Shown here piece after piece: positions 19,172 to 28,411 of a stretch of 64,000 nucleotides of DNA. Under the pieces are notes generated by a model that made no database searches, was not told the DNA's origin, and saw only the letters and a program-made list of their open reading frames with translations. The translations under genes and the position numbers were made by a program. Position 1 is the stretch's first letter; the number at the start of each line of letters is the position of its first letter. The DNA is from CAZWMK01 sp964635065 (GTDB taxonomy: Bacteria > Pseudomonadota > Alphaproteobacteria > Sphingomonadales > Sphingomonadaceae): NCBI GenBank assembly GCA_964635065.1, contig CAZWMK010000001.1:6573-70572 (forward strand). The letters run 5' to 3'.

Positions 19172-19567
19172 ATGAGCGACATGAAAGACGACGATTGGCG
19201 CACGCGCCTTGATCCACAACAATATCATGTGCTGCGCGAAGCGGGCACCGAACGCGCTTTTACCGGCAAATATTGGGATCATCACGGCGACGGCATCTAT
19301 GCCTGCGCCGGCTGCGGCACGCCCCTGTTCGACAGCACGACAAAATATGAATCGGGCAGCGGCTGGCCGAGCTTCTGGGCGCCTGTCGATCCCGGCGCCA
19401 TTGCCGCCCGCGAAGACGGCAGCCACGGCATGCGCCGGATCGAGGCCTTGTGTGCAAAATGCGGTGGCCATCTCGGTCATGTCTTTCCCGATGGGCCACA
19501 GCCCACCGGCCTGCGCTTTTGCATGAATAGCGCCGCCCTCGATTTTCAGGACCGCGACAAAAGCTGA
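19172..19567 (+). CDS. msrB: Peptide methionine-(R)-S-oxide reductase
   Basis: MsrB reduces the R epimer of methionine sulfoxide in oxidised proteins. The 131-residue protein has all the family landmarks. Zinc-binding CxxC pairs are CAGC and [12 protein letters not shown] forms the active site, [11 protein letters not shown] lies mid-domain, and the catalytic Cys is in RFCMNSAAL near residue 118. The resolving-Cys position varies in the family and was not assigned. The ATG at 19172 precedes the conserved [22 protein letters not shown] start. Confidence 0.96.
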   Translation: MSDMKDDDWRTRLDPQQYHVLREAGTERAFTGKYWDHHGDGIYACAGCGTPLFDSTTKYESGSGWPSFWAPVDPGAIAAREDGSHGMRRIEALCAKCGGHLGHVFPDGPQPTGLRFCMNSAALDFQDRDKS

Positions 19568-19623
19568 TGCGGCGCGTCCGCTGTCATGATCTGGCCGCAG
19601 TTGCGCCTTAAGCGCGGGCCTTG

Positions 19624-21654
19624 ATGGCGAAATCTTCCAGTTCCGGCTCGCGCGGGCCTGTTGCGCGCTTTTTCATCACACTGCTCAAGATCGGTGTCGG
19701 TCTTGGCCTTCTGGGCGCGGTTCTGCTTGTCGCCGCTGTTGCCATGTCGATGGCGTCGCTCCCTTCTTACGAGCGGATGATGCGTTCGCCGGTCGGACAG
19801 GCGATCCAGGTCAAAAGCGCAGACGGCGCGGTTCTGGTCACGGTCGGACCAAGCTATGGCGAATGGCTGCGCTATTCGGAAATCCCGCAGGTGATGGTCG
19901 ACGCGATGATCGCGGTCGAGGACCGGCGCTTTCCATGGCACCCCGGTGTCGATCCGATCGGCACCGCACGCGCGCTTTATGTGAACATGAAGGCGGGCCG
20001 CAAGGTGCAGGGCGGATCGACCATCACCCAGCAGCTGGCGCGCAACATCTTCCTGACGTCGCAGCGCGCCTATGGCCGCAAGGTGCGCGAGGCGATCCTC
20101 GCCCTTGCCATCGAACAGCGGTTCAGCAAGCAGGAAATTCTCGCCCTTTATCTCAACCGCGTCTATTTTGGCGGCGGTGCCTACGGCATCGATGCCGCCA
20201 GCCGCAAGTTTTTCGGCCACAGCGCCCGCACACTGAACCTTGAAGAAGCCGCCATCATTGCAGGGCTTGTGAAAGCCCCGTCGCGCTATGCCCCATCCGC
20301 CGATGCCGAACGCGCACGCGGCCGGGCTTCGGTTGTGCTCGATACCATGCTCGACGCAGAAAAAATCATCCCCGACGAGGCGGCCCAAGCCAAAACCGCG
20401 TTGAAAGCACTGCGCTTCTCGCCCCAGCCGCGCCAGAATAATGTGCGCTATTTCACCGACTGGGCCTTGGCCGAGCTGGAAACCCTGACCGACGAGACCA
20501 TCGAGCCGCTGGTGGTCACCACCACGCTGATATCGTCGATGCAAAAAGCGGGCGAAGACGCCGTGCTGGCGACCACCCCCGAAGGCGCCCAAGGCGCACT
20601 TGTCGCCCTCTCGACCGACGGTGCGATCCGCGCGATGATCGGCGGGCGCGATTATATCTCGTCGATCTACAACCGGGCCGCAACCGCCCGCCGCCAGCCC
20701 GGTTCGGCCTTCAAGCTTTTCGTCTATCTGGCGGCCATCGAAGATGGCGTATCGCCCGACGACGTTTTCATCGATGAACCGATGACCATCGACAACTGGT
20801 CACCGCGTAACAGCACCGGCCAATATGTCGGCGAAATCAGCGTGCGCGATGCCTTTGCCCTGTCGGTCAACACCGTGGCGGTGCAGCTGGCGGGCCGCGT
20901 CGGCTATGGCACGGTCTCGGACATGGCGCGGCGCTTTGGCATATCGACACCGATTTCAACGAAACCGTCGATGGCGCTTGGCACGTCCGATGTCACGCTT
21001 CTGGAAATGACGGCCGCCTATGCAGCTGTCGCACGCGGCGGCGTGGAAGTCAGGCCCTATACGATCAGCAAGATCACCACCGCACGCGGCGATGTGCTTT
21101 ACGAACGCAACGCCACCTCCCCCCGTATGCTGGTCGCGCCATGGGTTGCTGCCCGCATGACCGAACTTTTGCAGGCTGCCGTCGAAACCGGTACAGGGCG
21201 CGCCGCGCAGATCGGACGCCCCATGGCGGGCAAAACCGGCACGACAAGTTCCAACAAGGATGGCTGGTTCATCGGCTTTACCGGCGATCTTGTTGCGGGT
21301 GTGTGGATGGGCCGGGACGATGCCCGCACGGTACGCGGCTTGCAAGGCGGGCGCGCACCGGCACAGGCATTCTCCGCCTTCATGAAAATCGCAACGCAAG
21401 GCATGCCGGCGCAGCCGCTGACCACAGAAGTCATGCTGGATGATGGCACATTGGAACCGGATGCCGAAGTCTATGGCCTGACACCGGAAGGCGAAGACAG
21501 CGCGCCACGTCTTGCCGACCCGGATGTGTACGATCCCGACTATGTCCCGCCGCCTGCGCCGCCCGAAGCCGCCGACACCCCGGATAGCGGACAGCCGCGG
21601 CTGGACAGCCAGTGGCTTGGCAATGTGATCGACAGAACCGACGAGCCGCGTTAG
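19624..21654 (+). CDS. Class A penicillin-binding protein (PBP1A-like)
   Basis: This bifunctional peptidoglycan synthase has 676 residues. After an N-terminal anchor (LLKIGVGLGLLGAVLLVAAV) comes a glycosyltransferase-51 domain with the catalytic-Glu motif AVEDRRFPWHPGVDP and GGSTITQQLARN. The transpeptidase domain then has nucleophile Ser360 in PGSAFKLF, the SVN motif in LSVNTVAVQ, and KTGT (Lys near 537). The C-terminus is Pro/Asp-rich (YDPDYVPPPAPPEAAD). The ATG at 19624 directly follows an in-frame TTG. Compared with long PBP1A proteins it lacks the OB-domain insertion, as in the shorter PBP1A/PbpC-like enzymes. Confidence 0.93.
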   Translation: MAKSSSSGSRGPVARFFITLLKIGVGLGLLGAVLLVAAVAMSMASLPSYERMMRSPVGQAIQVKSADGAVLVTVGPSYGEWLRYSEIPQVMVDAMIAVEDRRFPWHPGVDPIGTARALYVNMKAGRKVQGGSTITQQLARNIFLTSQRAYGRKVREAILALAIEQRFSKQEILALYLNRVYFGGGAYGIDAASRKFFGHSARTLNLEEAAIIAGLVKAPSRYAPSADAERARGRASVVLDTMLDAEKIIPDEAAQAKTALKALRFSPQPRQNNVRYFTDWALAELETLTDETIEPLVVTTTLISSMQKAGEDAVLATTPEGAQGALVALSTDGAIRAMIGGRDYISSIYNRAATARRQPGSAFKLFVYLAAIEDGVSPDDVFIDEPMTIDNWSPRNSTGQYVGEISVRDAFALSVNTVAVQLAGRVGYGTVSDMARRFGISTPISTKPSMALGTSDVTLLEMTAAYAAVARGGVEVRPYTISKITTARGDVLYERNATSPRMLVAPWVAARMTELLQAAVETGTGRAAQIGRPMAGKTGTTSSNKDGWFIGFTGDLVAGVWMGRDDARTVRGLQGGRAPAQAFSAFMKIATQGMPAQPLTTEVMLDDGTLEPDAEVYGLTPEGEDSAPRLADPDVYDPDYVPPPAPPEAADTPDSGQPRLDSQWLGNVIDRTDEPR

Positions 21655-21666
21655 GCCCCTTGTGCG

Positions 21667-22398
21667 TCAGGCTGTGCGGCCAACCCAGTGCAGCGCCGCG
21701 CCATGCCGCGCCAGCCATGCGCGCGGCGCGGCCATGTCGCTGCCATAAAGTTCGGTCGCCAGCTGCCAGAAAGCGCGCCCATGGTTCATGTGCACCAGAT
21801 GCGCGACCTCGTGCGCCACGACACTGTCGCGCACCCACGCCGGGGCCAGCATGAGACGCCATGAAAAGGCGAGCGTCGCGTCGTGCGTGCAACTCGCCCA
21901 GCGGCTGTGCGGATCGCTGAGCCGGACATGACGCACCGCCCGGCCGATTCTGTCCGCGAGCGCCGTGGCACGCGGTGCCATATCGGCCAGTGCCGTACGT
22001 CTGAGGCCGCGCGTGATCCGGCCGGACAGCCCCTCCTCCGGTCCACCGACAAGCAAATGGGTCTCTGTCATCCGCACCGTGCGCGGACGGGTCGCGTCCC
22101 AGTCGATACGGATTTCGCGACCATCAAAGGGAACCGTGGCACCCGGCGCAAAGGGCCGCGCGACAGGCCAGCGTTCGATCTGTCGCGCCAGCCAGGCCTG
22201 ATGATCTTCAAGAAACGTCAGCCCCTCGCGCGTTGAGGCCGCAGTGGGCAAGCGCAGGCGCACAATGCCCCGGCTGGCATCCGCTTTCAGTGCCAGCCTG
22301 CGCGCACGCGGATTATGGACGATTTCCAGCGGCAGACAGCGGCCAGCAACCGTCAGGCGATCAGGGACATCCGGCTTGCGCCGCAGGAAACCGATCAC
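21667..22398 (-). CDS. YgjP-like (DUF45) metallopeptidase-fold protein
   Basis: This is a 243-residue protein of the YgjP/DUF45 group, grouped with M48-type metallopeptidases. The zinc site HEVAH is in VVAHEVAHLVHMNHGRAFW near the C-terminus, preceded by the family motif RWASCTHDATLAFSWRLMLAP (usually WGSCS...). The GTG at 22398 overlaps the stop of the upstream ycgN-like gene (GTGA) and gives the normal N-terminus; the frame further upstream lies over that gene. It probably has protease activity, but the targets are unknown. Confidence 0.85.
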   Translation of the reverse strand: MIGFLRRKPDVPDRLTVAGRCLPLEIVHNPRARRLALKADASRGIVRLRLPTAASTREGLTFLEDHQAWLARQIERWPVARPFAPGATVPFDGREIRIDWDATRPRTVRMTETHLLVGGPEEGLSGRITRGLRRTALADMAPRATALADRIGRAVRHVRLSDPHSRWASCTHDATLAFSWRLMLAPAWVRDSVVAHEVAHLVHMNHGRAFWQLATELYGSDMAAPRAWLARHGAALHWVGRTA

Positions 22399-22823
22399 AA
22401 ATCGCGCTCGACGATATGATGTTCCAGCGGTCCCGCATCGTCTTCCGAGACCGTCCAGCCACGGACCGATTGTCCGGCCCGGTGCACCGATTCGGGATCT
22501 CCCGACACCAGCGGATGCCAATCGGGCAGGTCTTCGCCATTGGCGACCAGGAGATAGGCACAGGTTGCGGGCAGCCAGTCGAGCTGATGCACCCGTGCCG
22601 GCGTCAGGCGCACACATTCAGGCACATGTGCGCGGCGATTGCGATAGTCCTTGCAGCGCCCGGTGCGACGGTCCAGCAGACGGCAGGCGACGTTGGTCGG
22701 AAGCAGTTCGCCCGTTTCCTCGTCCTCCAGTTTGTGGACGCAACATTTGCCACAGCCGTCGCACAGCGATTCCCACTGTGCGCGGGTCATGCGGTCAAGC
22801 GGTGTCGTTCGCCAGAAACTCAT
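22395..22823 (-). CDS. YcgN family cysteine-cluster protein (UPF0260)
   Basis: This 142-residue protein has the family's cysteine pattern: LCDGCGKCCVHKLEDEETGE, then NVACRLLDRRTGRCKDY, VPECVRLTP and WLPATCAY. The clustered Cys residues suggest a bound metal or iron-sulfur centre. Its function is not established. The start overlaps the SCO gene stop (ATGA), and the 3' end overlaps the ygjP-like start. Confidence 0.92.
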   Translation of the reverse strand: MSFWRTTPLDRMTRAQWESLCDGCGKCCVHKLEDEETGELLPTNVACRLLDRRTGRCKDYRNRRAHVPECVRLTPARVHQLDWLPATCAYLLVANGEDLPDWHPLVSGDPESVHRAGQSVRGWTVSEDDAGPLEHHIVERDL

Positions 22824-23449
22824 TTGACGAACTGCGCCAGATCCTTGGCGATGGTTTCAGCGCTCTGGTCGCGGGTGAAAAAGGCAACTGGCGCGCCGGC
22901 ATCATTCATCAGGTAGATCATCGTGCTATGGTCGACGAGATAGTCGACATCGCCTGGCTTCCCCTGTTTCTTGGCATAGACGCGATGGACGGCCATGGCA
23001 TCCTGCACCTGCTTGGGCGATCCTGTCAGCCCGATCATGCGCGGATGAAACTGCCGCGCGAAATCGCCAACAGCCGCCGGCGTGTCGCGTTCGGGATCGA
23101 CGGTGATGAAGATCGGCTGCACCCTGGCCGCCTGCAACGGGTCCTGCTTTTCCAGCAATTTCAGCGCCTGTCCCAGCTTTTGGGCATCGACGGGACAGAT
23201 ATCGGGGCAATAGGTGTAGCCGAAATAGATCAGCCGCCAACGCCCCTTCAGACTGTCATTGGTGACAAGGCGGCTGTTCTGATCGATCAGACTGAAATTT
23301 CCGCCAATCGCAGCGCCTGCCAGATTGCCGATGCGCTCTGCCTCGCTTTGCGGCGCGCCCGGCGTGAAATAGAGCGCTGCACCAGCCGCGCCCAAAATGA
23401 CAAGCCCGCCAACCAGCCACCCAAGAGGAAAACGACGCTTCTGTTTCAT
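22820..23449 (-). CDS. SCO1/SenC family copper chaperone
   Basis: This is a membrane-anchored thioredoxin-fold protein for assembly of the CuA centre of cytochrome c oxidase. It has an N-terminal anchor (LGWLVGGLVILGAAGAALYF), the copper-binding CxxxC as YCPDIC within YFGYTYCPDICPVD, the conserved VDPERDTP, and a His in VDHSTMIYLM. I chose the ATG at 23449 (209 residues). An in-frame ATG at 23479 would add ten residues and cannot be excluded. It heads the sco-ycgN-ygjP operon. SenC is linked to the reg locus in Rhodobacter, and regBA lies 1.5 kb away here. Confidence 0.93.
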   Translation of the reverse strand: MKQKRRFPLGWLVGGLVILGAAGAALYFTPGAPQSEAERIGNLAGAAIGGNFSLIDQNSRLVTNDSLKGRWRLIYFGYTYCPDICPVDAQKLGQALKLLEKQDPLQAARVQPIFITVDPERDTPAAVGDFARQFHPRMIGLTGSPKQVQDAMAVHRVYAKKQGKPGDVDYLVDHSTMIYLMNDAGAPVAFFTRDQSAETIAKDLAQFVK

Positions 23450-23518
23450 CTGGCCGTCCAACACACTATATGAAATCATCCAAGCTCGTCTTCATATGTG
23501 TTTTTCTGAAGGATTGCC

Positions 23519-24136
23519 ATGTCCCGGATGCGTCGGTTGATCGTTGCCCTAGCGATGGGTGCTGTTGCTGCCACCATGACGGCGCCCGCCAGTGCCGGCT
23601 TTTCTGACGGCTATCTTTTTCTGAAGGCCGTGCGCGACAAGGACGTGCTGGAAGCCAAGAAATATGCCGACCAGCCCGGCTCGACGATCATCAACGCGCG
23701 CAGCCCCGATACGGGGGAAATGGCGATGCACATCGTTGTACGGCGCCGTGACGCACCGTGGATCGGTTTTCTTCATGGCCTTGGCGCCAATGTCGATGCC
23801 CGCGACCGTAGTGGCGCCACACCGCTCGTCATTGCCGCCGAACTCGGCTTTGTCGAAGGCGTGCGGGTGCTGACCGTGCTGAAAGCCAACGTCAATATCG
23901 CCAATAACGCTGGTGAAACGCCGCTCATCAAGGCAGTGCACAATCGCGATGCCGCAAGCGCCCGCCTGCTTCTGGACAATGGCGCCAACCCTGATCTGTC
24001 GGATAATATCGCTGGCCTCTCGGCACGCGACTATGCCCAGAATGACCGCCGCGCCGCCGCCATCCTCAGGCTGATCGAGGAGTCCGACAAGAAAGACCAG
24101 ACGAAAAAGGCCGCAGTCGCCGGACCCGGCCTCTAG
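23519..24136 (+). CDS. Secreted ankyrin-repeat protein
   Basis: This 205-residue protein has a signal peptide (MRRLIVALAMGAVAATMTAPASA) and about four ankyrin repeats. Clear ones are NVDARDRSGATPLVIAAELGFVEGVRVL, NVNIANNAGETPLIKAVHNRDAASARLLL and NPDLSDNIAGLSARDYAQ. A charged tail with DKKDQTKKAAV follows. It is probably a periplasmic protein-interaction module. The partner is not apparent. It is divergent from the SCO operon, with 69 bp between the starts. Confidence 0.87.
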   Translation: MSRMRRLIVALAMGAVAATMTAPASAGFSDGYLFLKAVRDKDVLEAKKYADQPGSTIINARSPDTGEMAMHIVVRRRDAPWIGFLHGLGANVDARDRSGATPLVIAAELGFVEGVRVLTVLKANVNIANNAGETPLIKAVHNRDAASARLLLDNGANPDLSDNIAGLSARDYAQNDRRAAAILRLIEESDKKDQTKKAAVAGPGL

Positions 24137-24214
24137 AGTATTGTCCATTCACGCTGACGCGCCGGCTTTTCGCCGTTTCCGGTCCAGCCTGATCGGTAAC
24201 GGCGCTGGGGTAGG

Positions 24215-24841
24215 TCAGCGTGGCCGCCGGTTGACGTAAACGACGCGCCAGTCCCCACCCAGCCCCGCGCCCGGCACATGGTCGATACGCGTGGTCGACA
24301 GATTCTCGACACTGATCGTCAATGCCCGGTCCAGATCGATGCCCAGTGCATGCGCAAGCGCGGCGCGGATCGTGCCGCCATGGGCAACGGCGACGATATG
24401 ACCACCGCCCGTGCGCGCAGTCCATTCATCCATTGCCGCCGCCACACGCGCCGCCACCATGCGGAAACTCTCGCCACCAGGCGGAAGGTCGTCTGCCGTC
24501 GTCATCCAGTGCTTGTGGCGCAGCCCTCCGTCATCGGCGCGCCGGATCTCATCCAGTTCGCGGCCATGCCAGTCGCCATAATGCTGTTCGGCCAGCCGGT
24601 CTTCGACATGGCGCGCATCATGCGCCCAGCCTTGGGCAACAATGGCATCGGCGGTCGCTTCGGTTCGCCTGAGACCGGTTGTCAAAAGCAGCGCCGACTG
24701 TGGCAGAAAACCCGCCAGCCCCTGAAAAGAGGACATATCGCTGCAATCGGCCGGCTCGTCGGGCGTGGCGTAAAGCAGCGATTTCGGCGCATTAATGACG
24801 GGTGCATGCCGCACGAAATGCCAGCGCGTGATCCTGGACAC
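24215..24841 (-). CDS. Histidine phosphatase family protein
   Basis: This is a 208-residue member of the phosphoglycerate-mutase-like superfamily. The catalytic RHAP motif is in WHFVRHAPV near residue 10. Then come TTGLRRTEATADAI, the acid/base LAEQHYGDWHG, and the second His in VAVAHGGTIRAAL. Relatives include alpha-ribazole phosphatase and phosphoglycerate mutases, and no cobalamin genes are nearby. I chose the GTG at 24841 because GGGAGG lies 7 nt upstream; the open frame continues beyond it without homology. It is divergent from regB. Confidence 0.86.
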   Translation of the reverse strand: MSRITRWHFVRHAPVINAPKSLLYATPDEPADCSDMSSFQGLAGFLPQSALLLTTGLRRTEATADAIVAQGWAHDARHVEDRLAEQHYGDWHGRELDEIRRADDGGLRHKHWMTTADDLPPGGESFRMVAARVAAAMDEWTARTGGGHIVAVAHGGTIRAALAHALGIDLDRALTISVENLSTTRIDHVPGAGLGGDWRVVYVNRRPR

Positions 24842-24961
24842 TGCAATCCTCCCATGACTGTTGCGCGCCGCTTGCCGGATTTTGACATTCCCGGCAAGCT
24901 GAGGTGCGACATATGCGCACGTGAATTGGGCGAAACCGCGAAGGCCTGCTATATCAACGCT

Positions 24962-26260
24962 GTGATAGACCGTTCCCGCCTCCCCGAAGCGCTCGGACAG
25001 CCCGGCGTGCGCGTGCACACGCTTCTGCTGATCCGCTGGATGGCGATCATCGGACAGTCACTGACGCTGGCCATTGTGGCCATATGGCTTGATTTCCAAT
25101 TTCCGCGTCTGGCAACGGCAGCCACGGTTCTGGCATCGGTTGCACTCAATGTCAGTCTCACCGCCTTTTATCGGCCCGGCAGCCGGGTGGTCGGGGCCGA
25201 GGCGATGCTCCACCTTGGTTTTGATCTCGTCCAGCTTGGGGTGCTGCTTTACCTGACCGGCGGCCTGTTCAATCCTTTTTGCCTGCTGCTCATCGTCCCG
25301 GTGACGATCGCGGCGACACTTTTGTGCACGCGCACCACGTTCATCCTCATCATGCTTTCCCTTGGCATCATCGCGGTGCTGTTCTTCTGGTCGTTGCCGC
25401 TCCCATGGAAGGGCGTGATCCCGACCCTGCCCACCGCCTACCGGCTGGGCCATGCGGCGGCCCTTGTCTTCACGCTCGTGTTTCTTGCGCTTTACGCCCT
25501 GAGCGTGGCCAGTGAAGCGCGGCGTTGGCAGCAGGCGCTGGTGGCCACCCAGGCGGCGCTCGAGCGCGAAACGAAGATGTCGGCACTGGGCGCGCTCGCA
25601 GCAGCGGCAGCGCATGAACTGGGGGGGCCATTGGGCACGATCACCCTCGTCGCCCGCGATCTTGAGGACGCGCTGGCGGGCGATCCGGATTTCGGTGCCG
25701 ATGTCGCGCTTTTGACCGCCGAGGCCAAACGTGCAGGCGCCATTCTTTCGGGCATCGCCCAGCGCGCCGAGGCGACAGAGCCGTTCAGCAATGTCAGCAT
25801 GGCCGCGCTGCTGCATGAAATCGCGCAGCCGCACAGCCATGCTGACATCGAAATCATGGTTGAAACCGATCATGCCGGTTCGATCACCATCGCCCGCACG
25901 CCCGAACTGGTGCACGGGCTGGCCAATATCATCGACAATGCCGTGCGCCATGCGAAAAGCCGCGTCATGCTGCTGGCCAGCGCCACAGAGACACAGGTGG
26001 CGCTGTCGATCAGCGATGATGGCGACGGCTTTGCGGATGATGTGCTGCCCAAACTTGGCGAGCCTTATCTCGGCCCATCAATCTCGCGACGCGGCGGCAT
26101 GGGGCTTGGCGTCTTCATTGCCACGACCCTGCTGGAACGGACCGGCGCCCGGCTGCGTTTCGAGAACGGCCCGCATTCAGGCGCGTACGTGACCGCGACC
26201 TGGCCACGCGCTCAACTGGAACAGGCCACAGACAACAAGGACACCAGTCATGCCGCATGA
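24962..26260 (+). CDS. regB: RegB/ActS/PrrB-type redox sensor histidine kinase
   Basis: The protein has about 432 residues and around six membrane helices, including VHTLLLIRWMAIIGQ and the quinone-site-like motif GGLFNPFCLLL. The H-box ALAAAAAHELGGPLGTI follows with phospho-His near 218. RegB normally has HELGTPL, so Thr is replaced by Gly. The HATPase domain has NIIDNAVRHA, ISDDGDGF and GGMGLGVFIATTLL. In RegB a redox Cys lies in the segment between H-box and N-box; here that stretch reads AEAKRAGAIL, without Cys. The start is uncertain: GTG 24962 fits family length, while ATG 24854 would add 36 residues. It overlaps regA. Confidence 0.88.
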   Translation: MIDRSRLPEALGQPGVRVHTLLLIRWMAIIGQSLTLAIVAIWLDFQFPRLATAATVLASVALNVSLTAFYRPGSRVVGAEAMLHLGFDLVQLGVLLYLTGGLFNPFCLLLIVPVTIAATLLCTRTTFILIMLSLGIIAVLFFWSLPLPWKGVIPTLPTAYRLGHAAALVFTLVFLALYALSVASEARRWQQALVATQAALERETKMSALGALAAAAAHELGGPLGTITLVARDLEDALAGDPDFGADVALLTAEAKRAGAILSGIAQRAEATEPFSNVSMAALLHEIAQPHSHADIEIMVETDHAGSITIARTPELVHGLANIIDNAVRHAKSRVMLLASATETQVALSISDDGDGFADDVLPKLGEPYLGPSISRRGGMGLGVFIATTLLERTGARLRFENGPHSGAYVTATWPRAQLEQATDNKDTSHAA

Positions 26261-26816
26261 TCAACTGCCCGTGACGGATCAACCGCTTGCGTCTCCCGCT
26301 TCGTTGCTTCTGGTGGACGATGACAATGCCTTCCGCCAACGTCTGGCGCTGACCCTGGAACGACGTGGCTTTGCCGTGACCCAGGCCGACAGCGTTGCCA
26401 GTGCGCGTGTCGTGGCGGCGCAGCTGAAACCGACCCACACCATACTCGACATGCGCCTCGAAGACGGCCACGGCCTCGATCTCGTGGCGGAATTGCGTGC
26501 GTTGCGACCAGATGTCCGCATCGTCATGCTGACCGGATACGGCAACCTCGCTACTGCCGTCTCCGCCATCAAGGCAGGCGCCGTTGATTATCTCGCCAAG
26601 CCTGCTGATCCTGATGACATCATCCGCGCCCTGATGGCCGACAATGAAAGCAAGCCAGCTGCGCCCGACGAGCCGATGACCGCCGATCGTGTGCGCTGGG
26701 AGCATATCCAGCGCGTATACGAACTGTGCGACCGCAATGTTTCGGAGACGGCCCGCCGTTTGAAAATGCACCGTCGGACGCTGCAACGTATCCTCGCCAA
26801 ACGCTCGCCGCGCTGA
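26250..26816 (+). CDS. regA: RegA/ActR/PrrA-type response regulator
   Basis: This two-domain regulator of 188 residues has a receiver with the acidic pair in LLVDDDNAFRQRL, phospho-acceptor Asp67 in TILDMRLEDGHGLDL, MLTGYGNLATAVSAIK and Lys in YLAKPAD. A short FIS-type HTH follows, RVRWEHIQRVYELCDRNVSETARRLKMHRRTLQRILAKR, which is nearly diagnostic of RegA. The ATG overlaps the regB 3' end by 11 bp, so the pair is one operon. RegA homologues control respiration, nitrogen, carbon and, where present, photosynthesis genes in response to redox state. No photosynthesis genes occur in this window. Confidence 0.95.
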   Translation: MPHDQLPVTDQPLASPASLLLVDDDNAFRQRLALTLERRGFAVTQADSVASARVVAAQLKPTHTILDMRLEDGHGLDLVAELRALRPDVRIVMLTGYGNLATAVSAIKAGAVDYLAKPADPDDIIRALMADNESKPAAPDEPMTADRVRWEHIQRVYELCDRNVSETARRLKMHRRTLQRILAKRSPR

Positions 26817-26936
26817 AGCCGCGCCGGCCCCGCTTGATACACATTTGTTTCCAGCGTACTTTACTCTCCTGTGTAAACAATATGCGGGACGCACCGGATG
26901 GATTGTCTGTCCAGCGTATCCGGTCGGGGAGTGAAC

Positions 26937-28373
26937 ATGACGATCCAGATCCAGCGTCCGCGCCTGTCCACCATGCCGCGAGACGGCAGTACCAGCCTGG
27001 TTCGGGGCGAGGCGCGCTGCCCCGGCCCGTCGGTGCAGGACCTGATTGCCGCCGACATCAACCCCGCGCCAGCCGTGCTGCGCGAACAACATTATGAATT
27101 TCTGGGCGATGCCGACATTCCCGCCGACCGCTATGTGACGCAGGACTTCTTCAACCGCGAGATGGACAAGGTGTGGAAGCGCACCTGGCAATGGGCCTGC
27201 CGCGAAGAACATATCCCGGAAGCCGGCGATTATTATGTCTATGAGGTCGGCCCGTTTTCGGTGATCGTCATGCGCCAGCGCGACCATTCGGTGAAGGCGT
27301 TTCTGAACACCTGCCTGCATCGCGGCACCAAACTGCGCGCCTGCGAGGGCGAGGGATCAACCAAGAATCTGCGTTGCCCCTATCATGGCTGGACGTGGAA
27401 CATCGATGGCACGCTGGAATCCGTGCCGTGCGCCTGGGACTTTCCGCATGTCGAAGCGGAAAAATATGGCCTTCTCGACGTCAAGACCGGTCTGTGGGGC
27501 GGCTTTGTTTTCATCAATCTCGATACCGACCCGCAACCGTTCGAGTCGTTTCTGGAAGTCCTGCCTGAACATTTTGCCAACTGGGACCTGTCACGACGCT
27601 ATGTTTCGCTGCACATGTCCAAGGAGTTGCACTGCAACTGGAAAACGGCCATGGCCGCATTCCTTGAGTCCTATCATGTTTTCGAGACACACCCGCAACT
27701 GCTGCAGGGCGTCAGTGACGCCAATGTCCAATATGATATCTATGGCGACCATGTCGGACGCTTCTATGCCGTCTCTGGCGCCACAAGTCCGCATCTCGAC
27801 AATCCTGTCTCTGATCAGGAGCTGGTGAACACCATGATCATGGGCGACCGCTCACTTGTCAGCGACGATCTGGTGATCAAGGAAGGAGAGACAGCACGCA
27901 CCGTCATGGCCCGCCATTTGCGCAAAGCCCTGAGCGCGCAATATCAATGCGACCTCTCGCATTACTCCGATGCCGAAGTGATCGACACCATCCACTATAA
28001 TCTGTTTCCCAACACGGTATTGCACCCCGGCTTGTCCCTGCCGATGGTCTATCGCTTCCGTCCGATCGGCATGAACCCCGACCGCACGCTGTTCGAGATT
28101 CTGTTCCTGCGGCCGGTGCCCGACCATGGCGAGCGTCCCGCACCAGCGCAGTGCGTTCATGTCAAAGAAGAAGAAAGCTATACCATCGTCCCGGGCATGG
28201 ACCCGGGTCTGGGAAGCGTTTACGATCAGGATACGGCCAATCTGCGGGCCCAGCAGCAGGGATTCATGAACGCCGTCATGGCCGGGCGTAAAACAGGCGA
28301 AACACTGGGAAATTATCAGGAAATCCGGCTGCGTCATTTTAACCGCACCATAGACAAATATATGGCGCGCTAG
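26937..28373 (+). CDS. Rieske-type aromatic-ring-hydroxylating oxygenase, alpha subunit
   Basis: This 478-residue oxygenase large subunit has a Rieske 2Fe-2S site: CLHRG (Cys126, His128) and CPYHGW (CxH...CxxH). The catalytic domain has the mononuclear iron site with two histidines in ESYHVFETHPQLL. Electrons would come from a separate reductase, but no ferredoxin or reductase gene is adjacent. The substrate is unknown; relatives act on aromatic acids, quaternary amines or steroids. The ATG at 26937 has GGGGAG just upstream; the earlier in-frame ATG at 26898 is less likely. It follows regA after 120 bp. Confidence 0.9.
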   Translation: MTIQIQRPRLSTMPRDGSTSLVRGEARCPGPSVQDLIAADINPAPAVLREQHYEFLGDADIPADRYVTQDFFNREMDKVWKRTWQWACREEHIPEAGDYYVYEVGPFSVIVMRQRDHSVKAFLNTCLHRGTKLRACEGEGSTKNLRCPYHGWTWNIDGTLESVPCAWDFPHVEAEKYGLLDVKTGLWGGFVFINLDTDPQPFESFLEVLPEHFANWDLSRRYVSLHMSKELHCNWKTAMAAFLESYHVFETHPQLLQGVSDANVQYDIYGDHVGRFYAVSGATSPHLDNPVSDQELVNTMIMGDRSLVSDDLVIKEGETARTVMARHLRKALSAQYQCDLSHYSDAEVIDTIHYNLFPNTVLHPGLSLPMVYRFRPIGMNPDRTLFEILFLRPVPDHGERPAPAQCVHVKEEESYTIVPGMDPGLGSVYDQDTANLRAQQQGFMNAVMAGRKTGETLGNYQEIRLRHFNRTIDKYMAR

Positions 28374-28411
28374 GCTGTGACGGCACGTCTGTTCCTGCCG
28401 AGGATCGGAGC

